Origin: Diphasiastrum complanatum
Taxonomy: Eukaryota; Streptophyta; Lycopodiopsida; Lycopodiales; Lycopodiaceae
Length of the DNA stretch: 64,000 nucleotides
Direction of reading: 5' to 3'
Assembly (NCBI GenBank): GCA_029204225.1
Contig: CM055092.1
Span: forward strand, 82,998,212 to 83,062,211
Made by a program: the position numbers and the translations under genes. The notes beneath the pieces were generated by a model. It made no database searches and was not told the origin of the DNA. It saw only the letters and a list, made by a program, of their open reading frames with translations. Shown here in pieces: positions 13,747 through 21,100 of this stretch. Numbering within the stretch: position 1 is the first letter of the stretch; each line of letters opens with the position of its first letter.

Positions 13747-15457
13747 ACACACACGAACCAACATGACCCACGGACAACCAAACTACTGGTTCTACAAGGC
13801 ATGGTACTACAAACATAGGAATTGTAATCCTGCCGTACATCAGAGTATCAACTATTAAACAAAAATCTAAACTCAACCTAGATTGTGGCATAGATAGAAT
13901 TTCTAAGTGAAAGAATGTAAAGGCCCTAAAAAAATTACTTCAACTCATGCACATGACGGACACCCCTCAAAAGGTATGTACATGAAAAAGGACATTCTGC
14001 ACAGCAATGAAGAGACATCTGTCCTTATCAAAAGGCCCAGCAAAACAAGAAAACTTACTGATTTGGATACGAATCCAACAGAGCCAGGTCGATATAGCCG
14101 GCAGTGAATAATATTATCTAAAGTGCCAGCTGTATCCCCAATTTTGAAGGCACCCGCTTGGATCCCACCAACTGTTGCAGGTCCAATGATAACCTGAAGT
14201 AAAAAAACTCAAAAAATCCTTCTATCGCCATTGAGACATGTGAAAGCTGATATAGCAAACAGTGTTGTTAATGTTTCAGTGAAACCATATGATACAATGC
14301 ACTGATAACGTAGCAAAATCAACCTTATTATGTGCCCTAGCATAAGCAATCAGCTTCTTTGTGTCTCCTTCAGGGACACCTTCAGCAATGATGGCAATTA
14401 CACGAATTGTGGGTTGTTCAAGCGCCTCCTTGGAAGAAGCATAGGCACTACATAACATCAGGATGACCAAAAGCATTCACAAGATATTGAGATGAATTCC
14501 TGCAAGCAGCTAAAACTAAGTGCCTCGTGCCAGCCCTAATAAATGATTGTTATATTGACTTCTAAAAAATCGTCTCAAAACATTTGTAACATTGACTTCT
14601 AGAATATTTTCTAAAACCATCTGTTAAATTGAGTTTTATAAACATACTCGACAAACGTTTTCAGAAAAGACTTTTACTGTATAACAAGAAGCAGAAAAAA
14701 AAAATTAAGCATGCTTTGAAGTCAATGCTGTTATAAACACCTGCGAAATGAGGCAAAATTGATAAATACATCAGCAGTGGGATGAGCTTTGCAGGCTCCT
14801 TGGACACTGCCAAAAGAAGCAGAAGCAATTAGTTACAGACTTGGAGTGTGAAAATCCAAAGACCAAACGGTCCTTCTGTCTCTAACAGTTTATACATAAG
14901 TGCACAATTCACTGAGATCAAGCAATAAAGAAAAGACGAAAATATCAAATAACCAACCTTCCATGTACAGGCACAGCAATCTCCTCCTGACCAAAAAACA
15001 GCTTCTGAAAACCTTCAGAACCAGGGTTTACAATCCCAGCAACAGATGGTAATTCTCGACCTGCCAGTAAGTTACAGAAAGCATTATGCAAATCAAATTC
15101 ACCACTCCGCATCTGATTCTCTTCTTAACTAAGTTCACCACATAAGAGCAGTGGTGACTGATTCTGGTAACATTAATGCTGATTTCTAGCCTGATAAAAA
15201 GTCCTTCGTAGAAATTTGATTCGCTACATTGTTGCTGAAGCAGATTAAAGAAAAGACAAGGTGAGATCATGATATGGAGTTATAAGTGTTGATTGAAGTC
15301 CAAACTACATGTTCAGAACACCTAAGCTGATTAGAAGCAGTTGTCGAGAAAGCATACCACATAAGAAGTCAAAGTCAAGCATTCGCTGAATAGGACTTTG
15401 TTTGAAATTGTAAAACAGAGCCTGGGTGGTGCGAGAAAATAGCTGACCGGTTGCCAT
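3354..15457 (-). CDS. ACLB: ATP-citrate lyase beta subunit (ACLB), 16 coding exons
   Basis: Cytosolic ATP-citrate lyase cleaves citrate with CoA and ATP to acetyl-CoA and oxaloacetate; in plants it is an ACLA/ACLB complex and this is the B subunit. Coding exons in transcript order: 15457-15358, 15060-14958, 14806-14741, 14447-14324, 14193-14059, 7224-7164, 6974-6898, 6816-6661, 6512-6384, 6124-5992, 5703-5576, 5432-5327, 4295-4219, 4120-4050, 3898-3614, 3435-3354. All junctions are GT/AG and phases agree, giving 1833 nt and 610 residues, close to the roughly 608 of flowering-plant ACLB. Residues 1-350 are succinyl-CoA-ligase-alpha-like, with the QFGHA phospho-histidine at His273; residues 360-610 are citrate-synthase-like, with LCADHGP (His413) and PGIGHR (His488). 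The start is the ATG of [15 protein letters not shown], the usual plant N-terminus. The protein ends LYTKYV, two residues past the usual LYTK. No break was found. The family call is recognition by eye, very secure. Confidence 0.97.
3614..3898 (-). CDS. ACLB: ACLB coding exon 15
   Basis: The longest exon, about residues 489-583 ([20 protein letters not shown] ... [12 protein letters not shown]). It contains [14 protein letters not shown]. The donor is GG|GTAAGT. Confidence 0.97.
4050..4120 (-). CDS. ACLB: ACLB coding exon 14
   Basis: Encodes about residues 466-488 ([20 protein letters not shown], then IGH). His488 of PGIGHR is a conserved citrate-synthase-fold histidine; the following arginine codon is split by the intron. 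Confidence 0.96.
4219..4295 (-). CDS. ACLB: ACLB coding exon 13
   Basis: Encodes about residues 440-465 ([20 protein letters not shown] ... KDAYDK). The donor is AAG|GTATGG. Confidence 0.96.
5327..5432 (-). CDS. ACLB: ACLB coding exon 12
   Basis: Encodes residues 405-439 ([20 protein letters not shown] ... SCLVSG). His413 in LCADHGP lies at a conserved position of the citrate-synthase-like active site. Confidence 0.96.
5576..5703 (-). CDS. ACLB: ACLB coding exon 11
   Basis: Encodes about residues 362-404 ([20 protein letters not shown] ... [10 protein letters not shown]), the start of the citrate-synthase-like domain. The donor is GAG|GTAGCA. Confidence 0.96.
5992..6124 (-). CDS. ACLB: ACLB coding exon 10
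   Basis: Encodes about residues 318-361 ([20 protein letters not shown] ... [11 protein letters not shown]), the linker between the ligase-like and citrate-synthase-like halves. Confidence 0.96.
6384..6512 (-). CDS. ACLB: ACLB coding exon 9
   Basis: Encodes residues 275-317 ([20 protein letters not shown] ... IKETYEKL). It completes the FGHAGAK active-site motif begun in exon 8. The donor is CTG|GTAAGG. Confidence 0.96.
6661..6816 (-). CDS. ACLB: ACLB coding exon 8 (carries active-site His)
   Basis: Encodes residues 223-274 ([20 protein letters not shown] ... SEVQFGHA). In the family the histidine of QFGHA is phosphorylated by ATP during catalysis. Here it is His273, the second-last codon before the donor GCA|GTGAGT. 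Confidence 0.97.
6898..6974 (-). CDS. ACLB: ACLB coding exon 7
   Basis: Encodes about residues 197-222 ([20 protein letters not shown] ... NNIPQ). The donor is CAG|GTCTGT. Confidence 0.96.
7164..7224 (-). CDS. ACLB: ACLB coding exon 6
   Basis: Encodes residues 177-196 plus one base ([20 protein letters not shown]). The acceptor is TTTTGCAG|GG and the donor GAAG|GTTGTAC. Confidence 0.96.
7432..7509. repeat. (CT)n microsatellite
   Basis: An almost uninterrupted CT dinucleotide run of nearly 80 bases inside the giant ACLB intron, just upstream of exon 6. Confidence 0.95.
9619..9877. repeat. Tandem duplication, two units of 127-130 bp
   Basis: Two adjacent near-identical copies begin at TTTGCTATCACAAC (9621 and 9748). 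They differ mainly by a GGT triplet (GGTGGTGTTG against GGTGGTGGTGTTG) and one C/G change. The similarity indicates a recent duplication inside the intron. Confidence 0.9.
10867..11360. repeat. Diverged direct repeat pair about 370 bp apart
   Basis: The blocks starting GACTAGTCAATGGTGAGTCA at about 10865 and 11232 share about 100 bases, including TTAGACACT and ATGGAAGTGGAGAAA. They are probably part of a copia LTR or leader, since a PBS-like site follows at 11532. Confidence 0.6.
11532..11546 (+). promoter_or_regulatory. Copia-type primer binding site (initiator tRNA-Met-like)
   Basis: TGGTATCAAAGATAG directly follows ACTCTAACA, the form of an LTR 3' end beside a PBS complementary to initiator tRNA-Met. 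It suggests a plus-strand 5' LTR ending at 11531. No downstream gag was recognised. Confidence 0.5.
11780..12460 (+). pseudogene. Decayed Ty3/gypsy reverse transcriptase and RNase H
   Basis: Conceptual translation over several frames shows the RT start [19 protein letters not shown] (family LDDLLD..GAKYFSKIDL), a degraded YHHVRN segment, and an RNase H stretch with [34 protein letters not shown] and [12 protein letters not shown]. It has several stops and frameshifts, and the RT centre is missing or unreadable. In the family these domains copy retrotransposon RNA into DNA. It lies antisense within the ACLB intron and is clearly inactive. Confidence 0.75.
12760..13140 (+). pseudogene. Decayed Ty3/gypsy integrase C-terminal region
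   Basis: The frame at 12799-13017 has [19 protein letters not shown] and [13 protein letters not shown]. This matches the gypsy integrase pattern of AYN..KH..TG.SPF...YG..P.SP. After a stop the frame continues into [16 protein letters not shown]-like sequence. It follows the RT/RNase H relic in pol order and orientation, so both probably come from one element with internal deletions. Confidence 0.75.
13672..13744. repeat. (TC)n microsatellite
   Basis: About 72 bases of pure TC repeat inside the ACLB giant intron, some 315 bases from exon 5. Confidence 0.95.
14059..14193 (-). CDS. ACLB: ACLB coding exon 5
   Basis: Encodes residues 132-176 ([20 protein letters not shown] ... GSVGFVSKS), part of the CoA-ligase-like nucleotide fold. 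The donor is TCA|GTAAGT. The following intron is 6.8 kb. Confidence 0.96.
14324..14447 (-). CDS. ACLB: ACLB coding exon 4
   Basis: Encodes about residues 90-131, including [19 protein letters not shown] and the end ARAHNK. The first dozen residues ([11 protein letters not shown]) depart from the usual SAAASSMAALK of plant ACLB, but the frame is open and both splice sites are normal. Confidence 0.95.
14741..14806 (-). CDS. ACLB: ACLB coding exon 3
   Basis: A 66-nt exon encoding about residues 68-90 ([20 protein letters not shown]). The acceptor is TTTTGGCAG and the donor GCAG|GTGTTT. Confidence 0.95.
14958..15060 (-). CDS. ACLB: ACLB coding exon 2
   Basis: Encodes about residues 34-67 (GRELPSVAG..., [14 protein letters not shown]). 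The acceptor is GGCAG and the donor AAG|GTTGGT. Phase 1 in, phase 2 out. Confidence 0.95.
15358..15457 (-). CDS. ACLB: ACLB coding exon 1
   Basis: Encodes residues 1-33 plus one base, starting [15 protein letters not shown] and ending DFDFLC. The donor is G|GTATGC. The ATG at 15457 is the only in-frame methionine matching the family start. Confidence 0.95.
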
Positions 15458-16399
15458 CTAGATGGTCATGCAGTACACTAGCAGTGCTCAGAAACAAAAT
15501 TATCTGCATAAGAAACTGATCTGATTAGTAACACTTCAAACCAAACAGGTGAAATTGTAAAAAACATAGAATGCAAGCTTTATGATTTGAAAGCACAATT
15601 GAGGCAAACACCTACAGGAATGAGATAAACTATACCGACTTCACAAAAAATCAAAACAAAAACCAGAACACCTTGGAGAACCAACTTAATATGAGAGACG
15701 AGATGCATACACCTACATTTGGAATCATCAAGCACAGCCATTTTGTTTGTAATTGACTGATTTTTAACATCACATGGTAAAGAACTGAACAGGCTTTTCT
15801 GGAATGATTGAATCTGCTTGCCTTTCAAAGCATTTGATCAGGAGAACAAACACGTAAAAGTATCGTATTCACGTTTGAACTTAAAATACTGGCTCTTGGA
15901 ACCAGTAGGTAAAGCTTGATTGTCGCCATACACGTTGCAATAATGTATCCTGTGTCTGATTGAACAGTGAGTAGATTTGTCTCATGGTGACATCTTGCAC
16001 AAATGAGTTAACAGATTATGAACATTTCCAGTTATGTCTGCAATCTGGCCTTTCAAGTGACAGTTACATGCAAAGTTTGTATTTCTCAGCAGCAAGTTAA
16101 AACGTAGCATGTAACTTTTCATGGGCAAAATGAACCAGAGAGAAAATGTGTTACACATTCTGCGTGGCATGATTGTGTCACTTACTCTTTAATAAAAGCT
16201 CATGGTTTTGAAAAGGTTCCCATGCAGGAACCAGTAGTCTGGTATCTGCTAAGAGTCCATTCAAACCTAGGAAAGCACATAACAAAAACATGGACATGAG
16301 GAATGAATGTAGGAGCAATGAGAGTATGCATGTTGTCAAAAGGGGATACCAGAAAGAAAGGAACAACAAAAGGAAGAACATAGCCTACTATCAAAACAT

Positions 16400-16714
16400 C
16401 ACAGGCACTTTTGCCAAAGATTGCCCAAGAATAAGATGCATGAGAATCAAAAAAAAAAATTTCTAGCACAAGATAAGGTGGTTGAAGCAAAGGATGGCGA
16501 GGAAGTAGTGGCTTTGATGGTATTGCCAGACAAGATGAATGAATGTAAACCCAAACACAAATCTTATACTATATATAGTTTTACAAAAGCATTAGAACAT
16601 ACTGACAAAACAGGCAAGAAATTGGAACTAGGCATGATCTCGGAGGAAATTTGCCACAGCAAGATCTGGACACACACTGATATCTGGATTTGTTATGTCT
16701 TAAGGAACTTATAA
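16400..16714 (+). pseudogene. Possible copia gag tail (zinc-knuckle-like)
   Basis: GTFAKDCPRIRC resembles the second half of a retroviral CCHC knuckle (GHFAKDCP). It is followed after a frame change by a lysine-rich frame MPKNKMHENQKKK... running to 16714. No protease follows. It could be a copia or gypsy gag end, and the call rests on one short motif. Confidence 0.35.
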
Positions 16715-17003
16715 AAAGTGTGAATTTTCCACCTATAAAACATGTGATACAGAAATATTTGTAATTGTAGAAGAGAGTGCTATGATTAAAGTTATGGGAG
16801 TAGGTCCTATAACCGCTACAGTGATTGGAGAAAGAAGGGTTATTGGGCAGAACATCCCCATGCTCCACAAAGAGCAACAAATGTGCTCTCGGTGGATGGT
16901 GAACAAGGGGCTGGAAGTGATCTTGGATTTTACAGTCACATCTTGACGAATGGATATGTCTTGGCTGCAAGGGTAGGCAAAGGAAAGCTTCACCAACTAG
17001 AAG

Positions 17004-17122
17004 CCAATTTCCCACCAAAGATCCAAATAAGGGAGGTGGCTTTTTGGAACCTTCTTAGGAAAAAACCAATTTCCCACCAAAGATTCAAATACGGGATGCG
17101 GCTTTCTGGAACCTTCTTAGGA
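17004..17122. repeat. 62-bp tandem duplication
   Basis: Two copies run from CCAATTTCCCACCAAAG to GGAACCTTCTTAGG, beginning at 17004 and 17066, with several substitutions. Confidence 0.85.
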
Positions 17123-17280
17123 TAAAATTCTTATTTACTTCTGCACCTAGATATAGGCCTTAAATAAAAGAGTGAGAGACATAATGCTACGCGAGGAAAA
17201 TAGATGACCAATCTACTTATGCAAATCAGTGAGCGGTAAAGATCGATAGGAGCTTGCTAGCTTTAGGTGATCGGCATTAG

Positions 17281-17306
17281 GGCCCTTTTTGGACTCAAAA
17301 AGGGCC
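17281..17306. repeat. Short perfect hairpin GGCCCTTTTT/AAAAAGGGCC
   Basis: The 10-base arms at 17281-17290 and 17297-17306 are separated by six bases. It lies about 90 bases past the PBS, in the internal part of the LTR unit described next to it. Confidence 0.8.
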
Positions 17307-17398
17307 TCTTCATTGCCTAAACGTGTTTGCTAATTAGAATTAATTAACTTGGGCCACCTAACCATGGCTTTGACACCATGAACTGTTAGGTCTAACTT

Positions 17399-17411
17399 GG
17401 CTCTGATACCA
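17399..17411 (-). promoter_or_regulatory. Primer binding site TGGTATCAGAGCC
   Basis: A perfect copia/TRIM-type PBS complementary to the 3' end of plant initiator tRNA-Met, abutting the LTR-like end at 17412. Confidence 0.75.
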
Positions 17412-17555
17412 TGTTAGAAATCCATACTTCATAACATGGATAGACAGACTAGGATTCGAACCCAGGACCTCCCTCATACCGGATGGGATGCTCTACCACT
17501 GAGCTATCCGCCCTGTTTGATAGTTCTCTCTAGAGTGTGGATTGATATTCCAACA
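17412..17555 (-). mobile_element. 144-bp LTR-like unit with internal tRNA-like sequence
   Basis: Read on the minus strand it begins TGTTGGAATATC and ends GGATTTCTAACA, giving TGTT...AACA ends. It is followed without a gap by TGGTATCAGAGCC, the initiator tRNA-Met primer binding site. That is the layout of a 5' LTR. Half of the unit is a complete tRNA-shaped sequence, giving it an internal pol III promoter. The short length plus pol III promoter recalls Cassandra TRIM elements, which carry 5S rRNA sequence instead. No second LTR was found nearby. A copia RNase H relic lies on its other side. Confidence 0.6.
17442..17513 (-). tRNA. tRNA-like sequence within the LTR, probably not a functional tRNA
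   Basis: The 72 bases fold as a tRNA: acceptor GGGCGGA with TCTGTCT (7 pairs, three of them G-T), D-stem GCTC/GAGC with loop AGTGGTA, and T-arm CTGGG TTCGAAT CCTAG. A-box (TAGCTCAGTGGTAGAGC) and B-box (GGTTCGAATCC) are intact. The anticodon arm has one mismatch. The anticodon would read CGG (Pro), but position 33 is C rather than the invariant U, and the variable loop has six bases. The pol III promoter looks usable; a decoding tRNA is unlikely. Confidence 0.6.
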
Positions 17556-17639
17556 GCCCTTTGTTGAGCAGGATCAAGAGACAAATGTTGGATTTTGAAC
17601 GTAGACAAGGATGCTTCATTGGGTCTCAAATTGAGTTCC

Positions 17640-18040
17640 ACAAAAAATTAGAATGATCTCCCTTTTGAGTACTTCATCTTTGATGAAATGATACTTTATC
17701 TCAATGTGTTTGCTCCTAGAATGATACATGGGATTCACTAATGAAGCGATTGTACTCTAATTATCACAAAATACAGAAATAGATTGTGATTGATGAAGGT
17801 TGAGATCTGACAATAAATGCCTTAGCAAAATTGCCTCTTTTGTAACTTTTGCAATAGCTATGTATTCGGCCTCTGTCAGTATAACTCTGCTTCTTGCTAT
17901 TCCAAGAGACAGAACCATTGTTGAATACAAAGTCATATCTTGATATAGACTTTCGTTTGTCAACATTTCCAGCCCAATTTACATCAGTAAAAACTTGAAG
18001 AAGATTAAGTTCGATATTCAAATTACCCCCATAATAGTTG
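17640..18040 (-). pseudogene. Copia RNase H fragment
   Basis: Frames on the minus strand give FTDVNWAGNVDKRKSISRYD, then FNNGSVSWNSKKQ, then RVILTEAEYIAIAKVTKEAI and LLRHLLSDL, followed by NPMYHSRSKHIEIKYHFI. This is the hallmark C-terminal copia RNase H order (D-W-G, TEAEY, SKHI). Frameshifts fall near SKKQ and after the CDN motif. The usual LADIFTK tail is lost, and the LTR-like unit begins about 85 bases later. Confidence 0.85.
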
Positions 18041-18059
18041 CAATAATTTTTAGTCGATT

Positions 18060-18500
18060 ACAAGTATCTGGCTGTATTCACTGTTCAGATGTCTCTCGAC
18101 GAAGCCATGAATACTACCTCATCAAATCTTTTGGGGGCTATGTGTTCTCTATTTGAGTGATGTGGCTGTATTCACTGTTCAGCCTTAACAAATCTTTTGG
18201 GGGCTATGTGTTCTCTATTTGACCTCAATTGTAGCTTGATGCCACAATTTCAATGTTAGCTGTGTTGAGCGGTAGGCCCCATCCCTTACTGTTGATGTGA
18301 GCCATGAATACAACCTTATCAAATCTTTTGGGGGCTATGTGTTCTCTATTTGAGTGATGTGGCCGTATTCACAGAACAGTGAATACGGCCACATCTCTGT
18401 GAATACGGCCACATCACTCAAATAGAGAACACATAGCCCCCAAAAGATTTAATAAGGCTGAACAGTGAATACGGCCACATCAATCAAATAGAGAACATAT
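18060..18500. repeat. Cluster of direct and inverted copies with a 54-bp perfect fold-back
   Basis: AAATCTTTTGGGGGCTATGT and the following bases occur in plus orientation at about 18125, 18187 and 18321, and once inverted ending at 18450. The arms 18321-18374 and 18397-18450 are perfect reverse complements around a 22-base spacer and extend a further ~10 bases imperfectly. GTGAATACGGCCACATC is repeated in the loop and beyond. It is MITE-like or a source of hairpin RNA. No coding content. Confidence 0.9.
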
Positions 18501-20102
18501 CTAAAAAGGAACTATAAACCATGGACTACTTTTATAAAAGAATCCAGACACTATCCTGGAATATGTTGACTCAGACTAATGTCTGTTTTAATGAGAACTT
18601 AAATCCTTCGTTTTGAACTAATGGCAAATCGTTGTGGTAATGGTAGGATGTTACACAGATTTGGTAATGTGGATAATTGATAACGTGTTCTCTGAGGATA
18701 ATATACTGATAGGTTAAGCCACACTATTCCTCACCAATCTGGTAGTTTTTTATGCAGTCTGTGCACAAACTTTTTAGGCACTAGGCCACCTGCTGCAAAC
18801 GATCAATCAAGACGTCTGCAATCACGAAGCACCATCTAGCCTCCGGTCCATTTCCATGTGATACTTTTTGTGGATAAGTGTGATACATCAATGGAAAATT
18901 TTTGAATAACATATTCATTTACACAAGCAACATTTTCCAAATAGCAAAATGTGGCCACAATGTACGCAAGCTTGCAGTCGGAGGAGACACAGAACATAAA
19001 GCAAATAAACAGCAACAAATTTGGAGAAAGATGAGGGACTCCGACTAACTATAACAGAAACTAGGAGCCTTACCATATTGCAATGTTGAGATCATCCGGA
19101 TCAAAAATGGACAATAAAGCAAACTCAGTAAGCTTTCCACTGATGCAAATTCACCGATGCAAAAGAAAATAGGAAAGAAGTCTGAGCTTGAGCTCTGTAA
19201 GTAAAGATCCAGATCCAAGAAAAGTAGCCAAATACTGACAAGCAGGATATTTAATGGGTTTTGAGGTTCACGTCAGGACCTAGAAGGTTGACCTACAACA
19301 AAACCAACTTCAACCCACGAAGATAAATTCGATGCAAAGAAGGAATCTCAAATGGGGGGTTGCCACAGCTTCAGGTATAACTTAGAACACGCTTGGGCCA
19401 GCAGAGACTTGCGGCAAAGGTGATTAGTAAGCAAATGCCGCGCTCGTCGGGCTTGAACTCAACACCCAGGACAGGAGGTGGGAAGAAGTAAAGCATTCGT
19501 CGTCCTTCAAGTGGACGTGGCTTGTAGGCACAAGAAGCTGATATGAACAAGAAGCTGACATGAAGGAGATGACAATTAACGAATCGAATTGTCAAGAGTC
19601 TATCCAAGCCGATCACAAATAGCCTGCAAAACATTCAAATATGAAAAGGCATGTTTCACAGATAGGTCCAGTTATCGGCTCGATATCGAATTAGCATACA
19701 CGGAATCCGAAACAGACAAGATAAGAGGATAAGTGAAACGACTTAAGAAACGAATGAACGCTCTCAATACTGCAATGTTGACGTCTACTGTCATCTTCAA
19801 TAACAAGTAAAACAGCACAATCTGCAAGAAAGGTATTGACAACGCAACTTTGAGAGCTGAAAAACTTTTCACTTCTACGAATCAAAAAACACAAGCTCAT
19901 ATAAGCTCTGACTTTCTTACAATCCATCAACAGGGAGCGAAAACGGGCATACAGGAATGCTCGAGGTATTGAAAACGGAAGAAAACCTACATTCTGCACA
20001 AATTCAATTTTTTCCACCATCACCAAAATCAGGTAGGAATTTGTGATGCTTACTTTTGCTCAGCTTATGGACCTGTCAACTCCACCTCGCAAAAGAGAAT
20101 TG

Positions 20103-20106
<4 letters not shown>

Positions 20107-20144
<38 letters not shown>
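20107..20144. repeat. (TC)n microsatellite
   Basis: About 38 bases of TC repeat just inside the candidate leader intron. Confidence 0.95.
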
Positions 20145-20147
<3 letters not shown>

Positions 20148-20268
20148 GATTGTGCATCATATAATTCATCCTCCCCCTGTATCGACAAAGGGAACGTATG
20201 CTGTTGTCGAGAAACATCGTTGTATGCCTTTTCCATGAGTCCACGTGTGCCCTAAATTTTCTTTTACC

Positions 20269-20520
20269 TGCACTCTCGGTTATGTCACTGGAAAAGGCTT
20301 GGAGGGGTACGGAAGGCTTTAGAGAGAGAGAGCGCGATGGGTACGATTTGGCGCAGGACTCGCGCAACGTTGGTAAACTGATCGATGAGGAGAGAGAGAG
20401 AGAGAGTGGGAGTGTAAGCGTGCTCCGAGGAGAGAGGATCGCGAGAGAAAACAGAGCGCAGAGGAGATGGCAGAGAGAGAGAGAGAGAGAGTGAGAGGGA
20501 GAGAGAGCGGGGGGGATTTT
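20269..20520 (-). other. ACLB: Candidate ACLB 5' untranslated exon, CT-rich
   Basis: Read on the minus strand this is a CT-rich leader with several (CT)n runs, ending in GAGTGCAG|GTAAAAG, a good plant donor with the GT at 20267-20266. Candidate acceptors just upstream of the ACLB ATG are TTATGCAG (exon from 15503) and TTTCTGAG (exon from 15486). The leader intron would be about 4.8 kb. Leader introns are common in plant housekeeping genes. The junction is inferred from splice signals and composition only. Confidence 0.5.
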
Positions 20521-20720
20521 TGAAATTTCGGGTTTTTTAGGGTTTGGGTTTTGTTAAGGTTAATGTGTTTTTAGGGTTCTGAGAGTAAAATTATCGAAAC
20601 AGAGAGGCCTTAGAGAAGGGGGGCGGGGCGGCAGCATCGCTGGGGAGCATGCCCCATGGCGAGAGTTGGGGGCCGGCCGCCGGCGTGAGGACGTGCGGTT
20701 TGACAGGCTCGGACCTGCAA
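20521..20720 (-). promoter_or_regulatory. Candidate ACLB core promoter with telo-boxes
   Basis: Just upstream of the CT-rich leader, the minus strand carries AAACCCTAA (20537-20545) and AACCCTAA (20571-20578). These are telo-box motifs common near transcription starts of plant growth and translation genes. A GC-rich segment with GGCCGGCCGCCGGCG follows at 20670-20685. No clear TATA box is seen, which fits a TATA-less housekeeping promoter. Confidence 0.45.
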
Positions 20721-21063
20721 ACGTCACCAACTTGTACTTTAAGAATTAAAAACACCCTTCAGTTGAACTCCCTTTTCATTGGTCCCTATCATATATTTAA
20801 AACTCAAGAAGGTGCCCTTCAAAATGCAAGCTGCTTGTATCACCTAACTCCTCAAATGTGTTGAGGTAGGCCCACCAACCCGCATGGCGCATGTGGTGTG
20901 ATTGTATTGGGAATCTATATTGAATTTTATCCTCTAGTTTGTTGGCCTTGTGTTGCAAAGGCAATACTAAGTGGTTGCAATGAGTCTGTCGAGTTTGGAA
21001 GAAAGTCAACGATAAAGACTAAACTACGTTAAACCCTAAACCCTAAATCCCAAGGCCTTAAAA
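20721..21063. other. Spacer between ACLB promoter and recombinase element
   Basis: No domain or repeat recognised. It contains AAACCCTAAACCCTAAAT near 21030, a telomere-like or telo-box doublet, just before the hairpin that marks the edge of the next element. Confidence 0.5.
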
Positions 21064-21100
21064 CGGGGAAGGCCCCCGCCCTTAACATGGGCCTTCCCCG
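21064..21100. repeat. Hairpin CGGGGAAGGCCC / GGGCCTTCCCCG, copy 1
   Basis: Perfect 12-base arms at 21064-21075 and 21089-21100 with a 13-base loop. The same arms occur at 63541-63552 and 63579-63590. In both places the hairpin sits on the same side of a GGAGGTC-rich repeat and a recombinase fragment, so it looks like a conserved part of this element family. Confidence 0.85.

Larger units (their letters stand above)
7225..14058 (-). other. ACLB giant intron (between exons 5 and 6), 6.8 kb
   Basis: Bounded by the donor GTAAGT next to exon 5 and the acceptor TTTTGCAG next to exon 6. It holds two long CT microsatellites, a 127-130-bp tandem duplication, a second diverged duplication, a copia PBS-like site and a decayed gypsy pol. 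Around 8630-8645 there is a PPT-like AAGAGGGGGAGA followed by TG. The remainder (7510-9600 and 9880-10860) shows nothing recognisable. Confidence 0.85.
15503..20268 (-). other. Candidate ACLB leader intron, 4.8 kb
   Basis: Inferred from donor CAG|GTAAAAG and acceptor TTATGCAG. It contains copia debris, the tRNA-like LTR unit, a fold-back and a TC repeat. Near 16405-16450 the plus strand encodes a zinc-knuckle-like GTFAKDCPR. The rest (15560-16400, 18500-20050) is AT-rich and unrecognised. Confidence 0.45.

Noticed and set aside
13655-13891. Frames containing long Arg-Glu or Ser-Leu repeats at each microsatellite
   Set aside because: Translation of GA/CT dinucleotide runs; no flanking coding signal.
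17281-17306. Rho-independent terminator-like hairpin
   Set aside because: A bacterial signal type in plant DNA. I kept it only as a hairpin inside the LTR unit.
17442-17513. A functional tRNA-Pro (CGG) gene
   Set aside because: Position 33 is C, the anticodon stem has a mismatch, three acceptor pairs are G-T and the sequence is embedded in an LTR-like unit. I kept it as tRNA-like.
20198-20494. Plus-strand frame in the GA-rich leader
   Set aside because: It is the reverse of the CT-rich ACLB leader and is made of Arg-Glu repeats.
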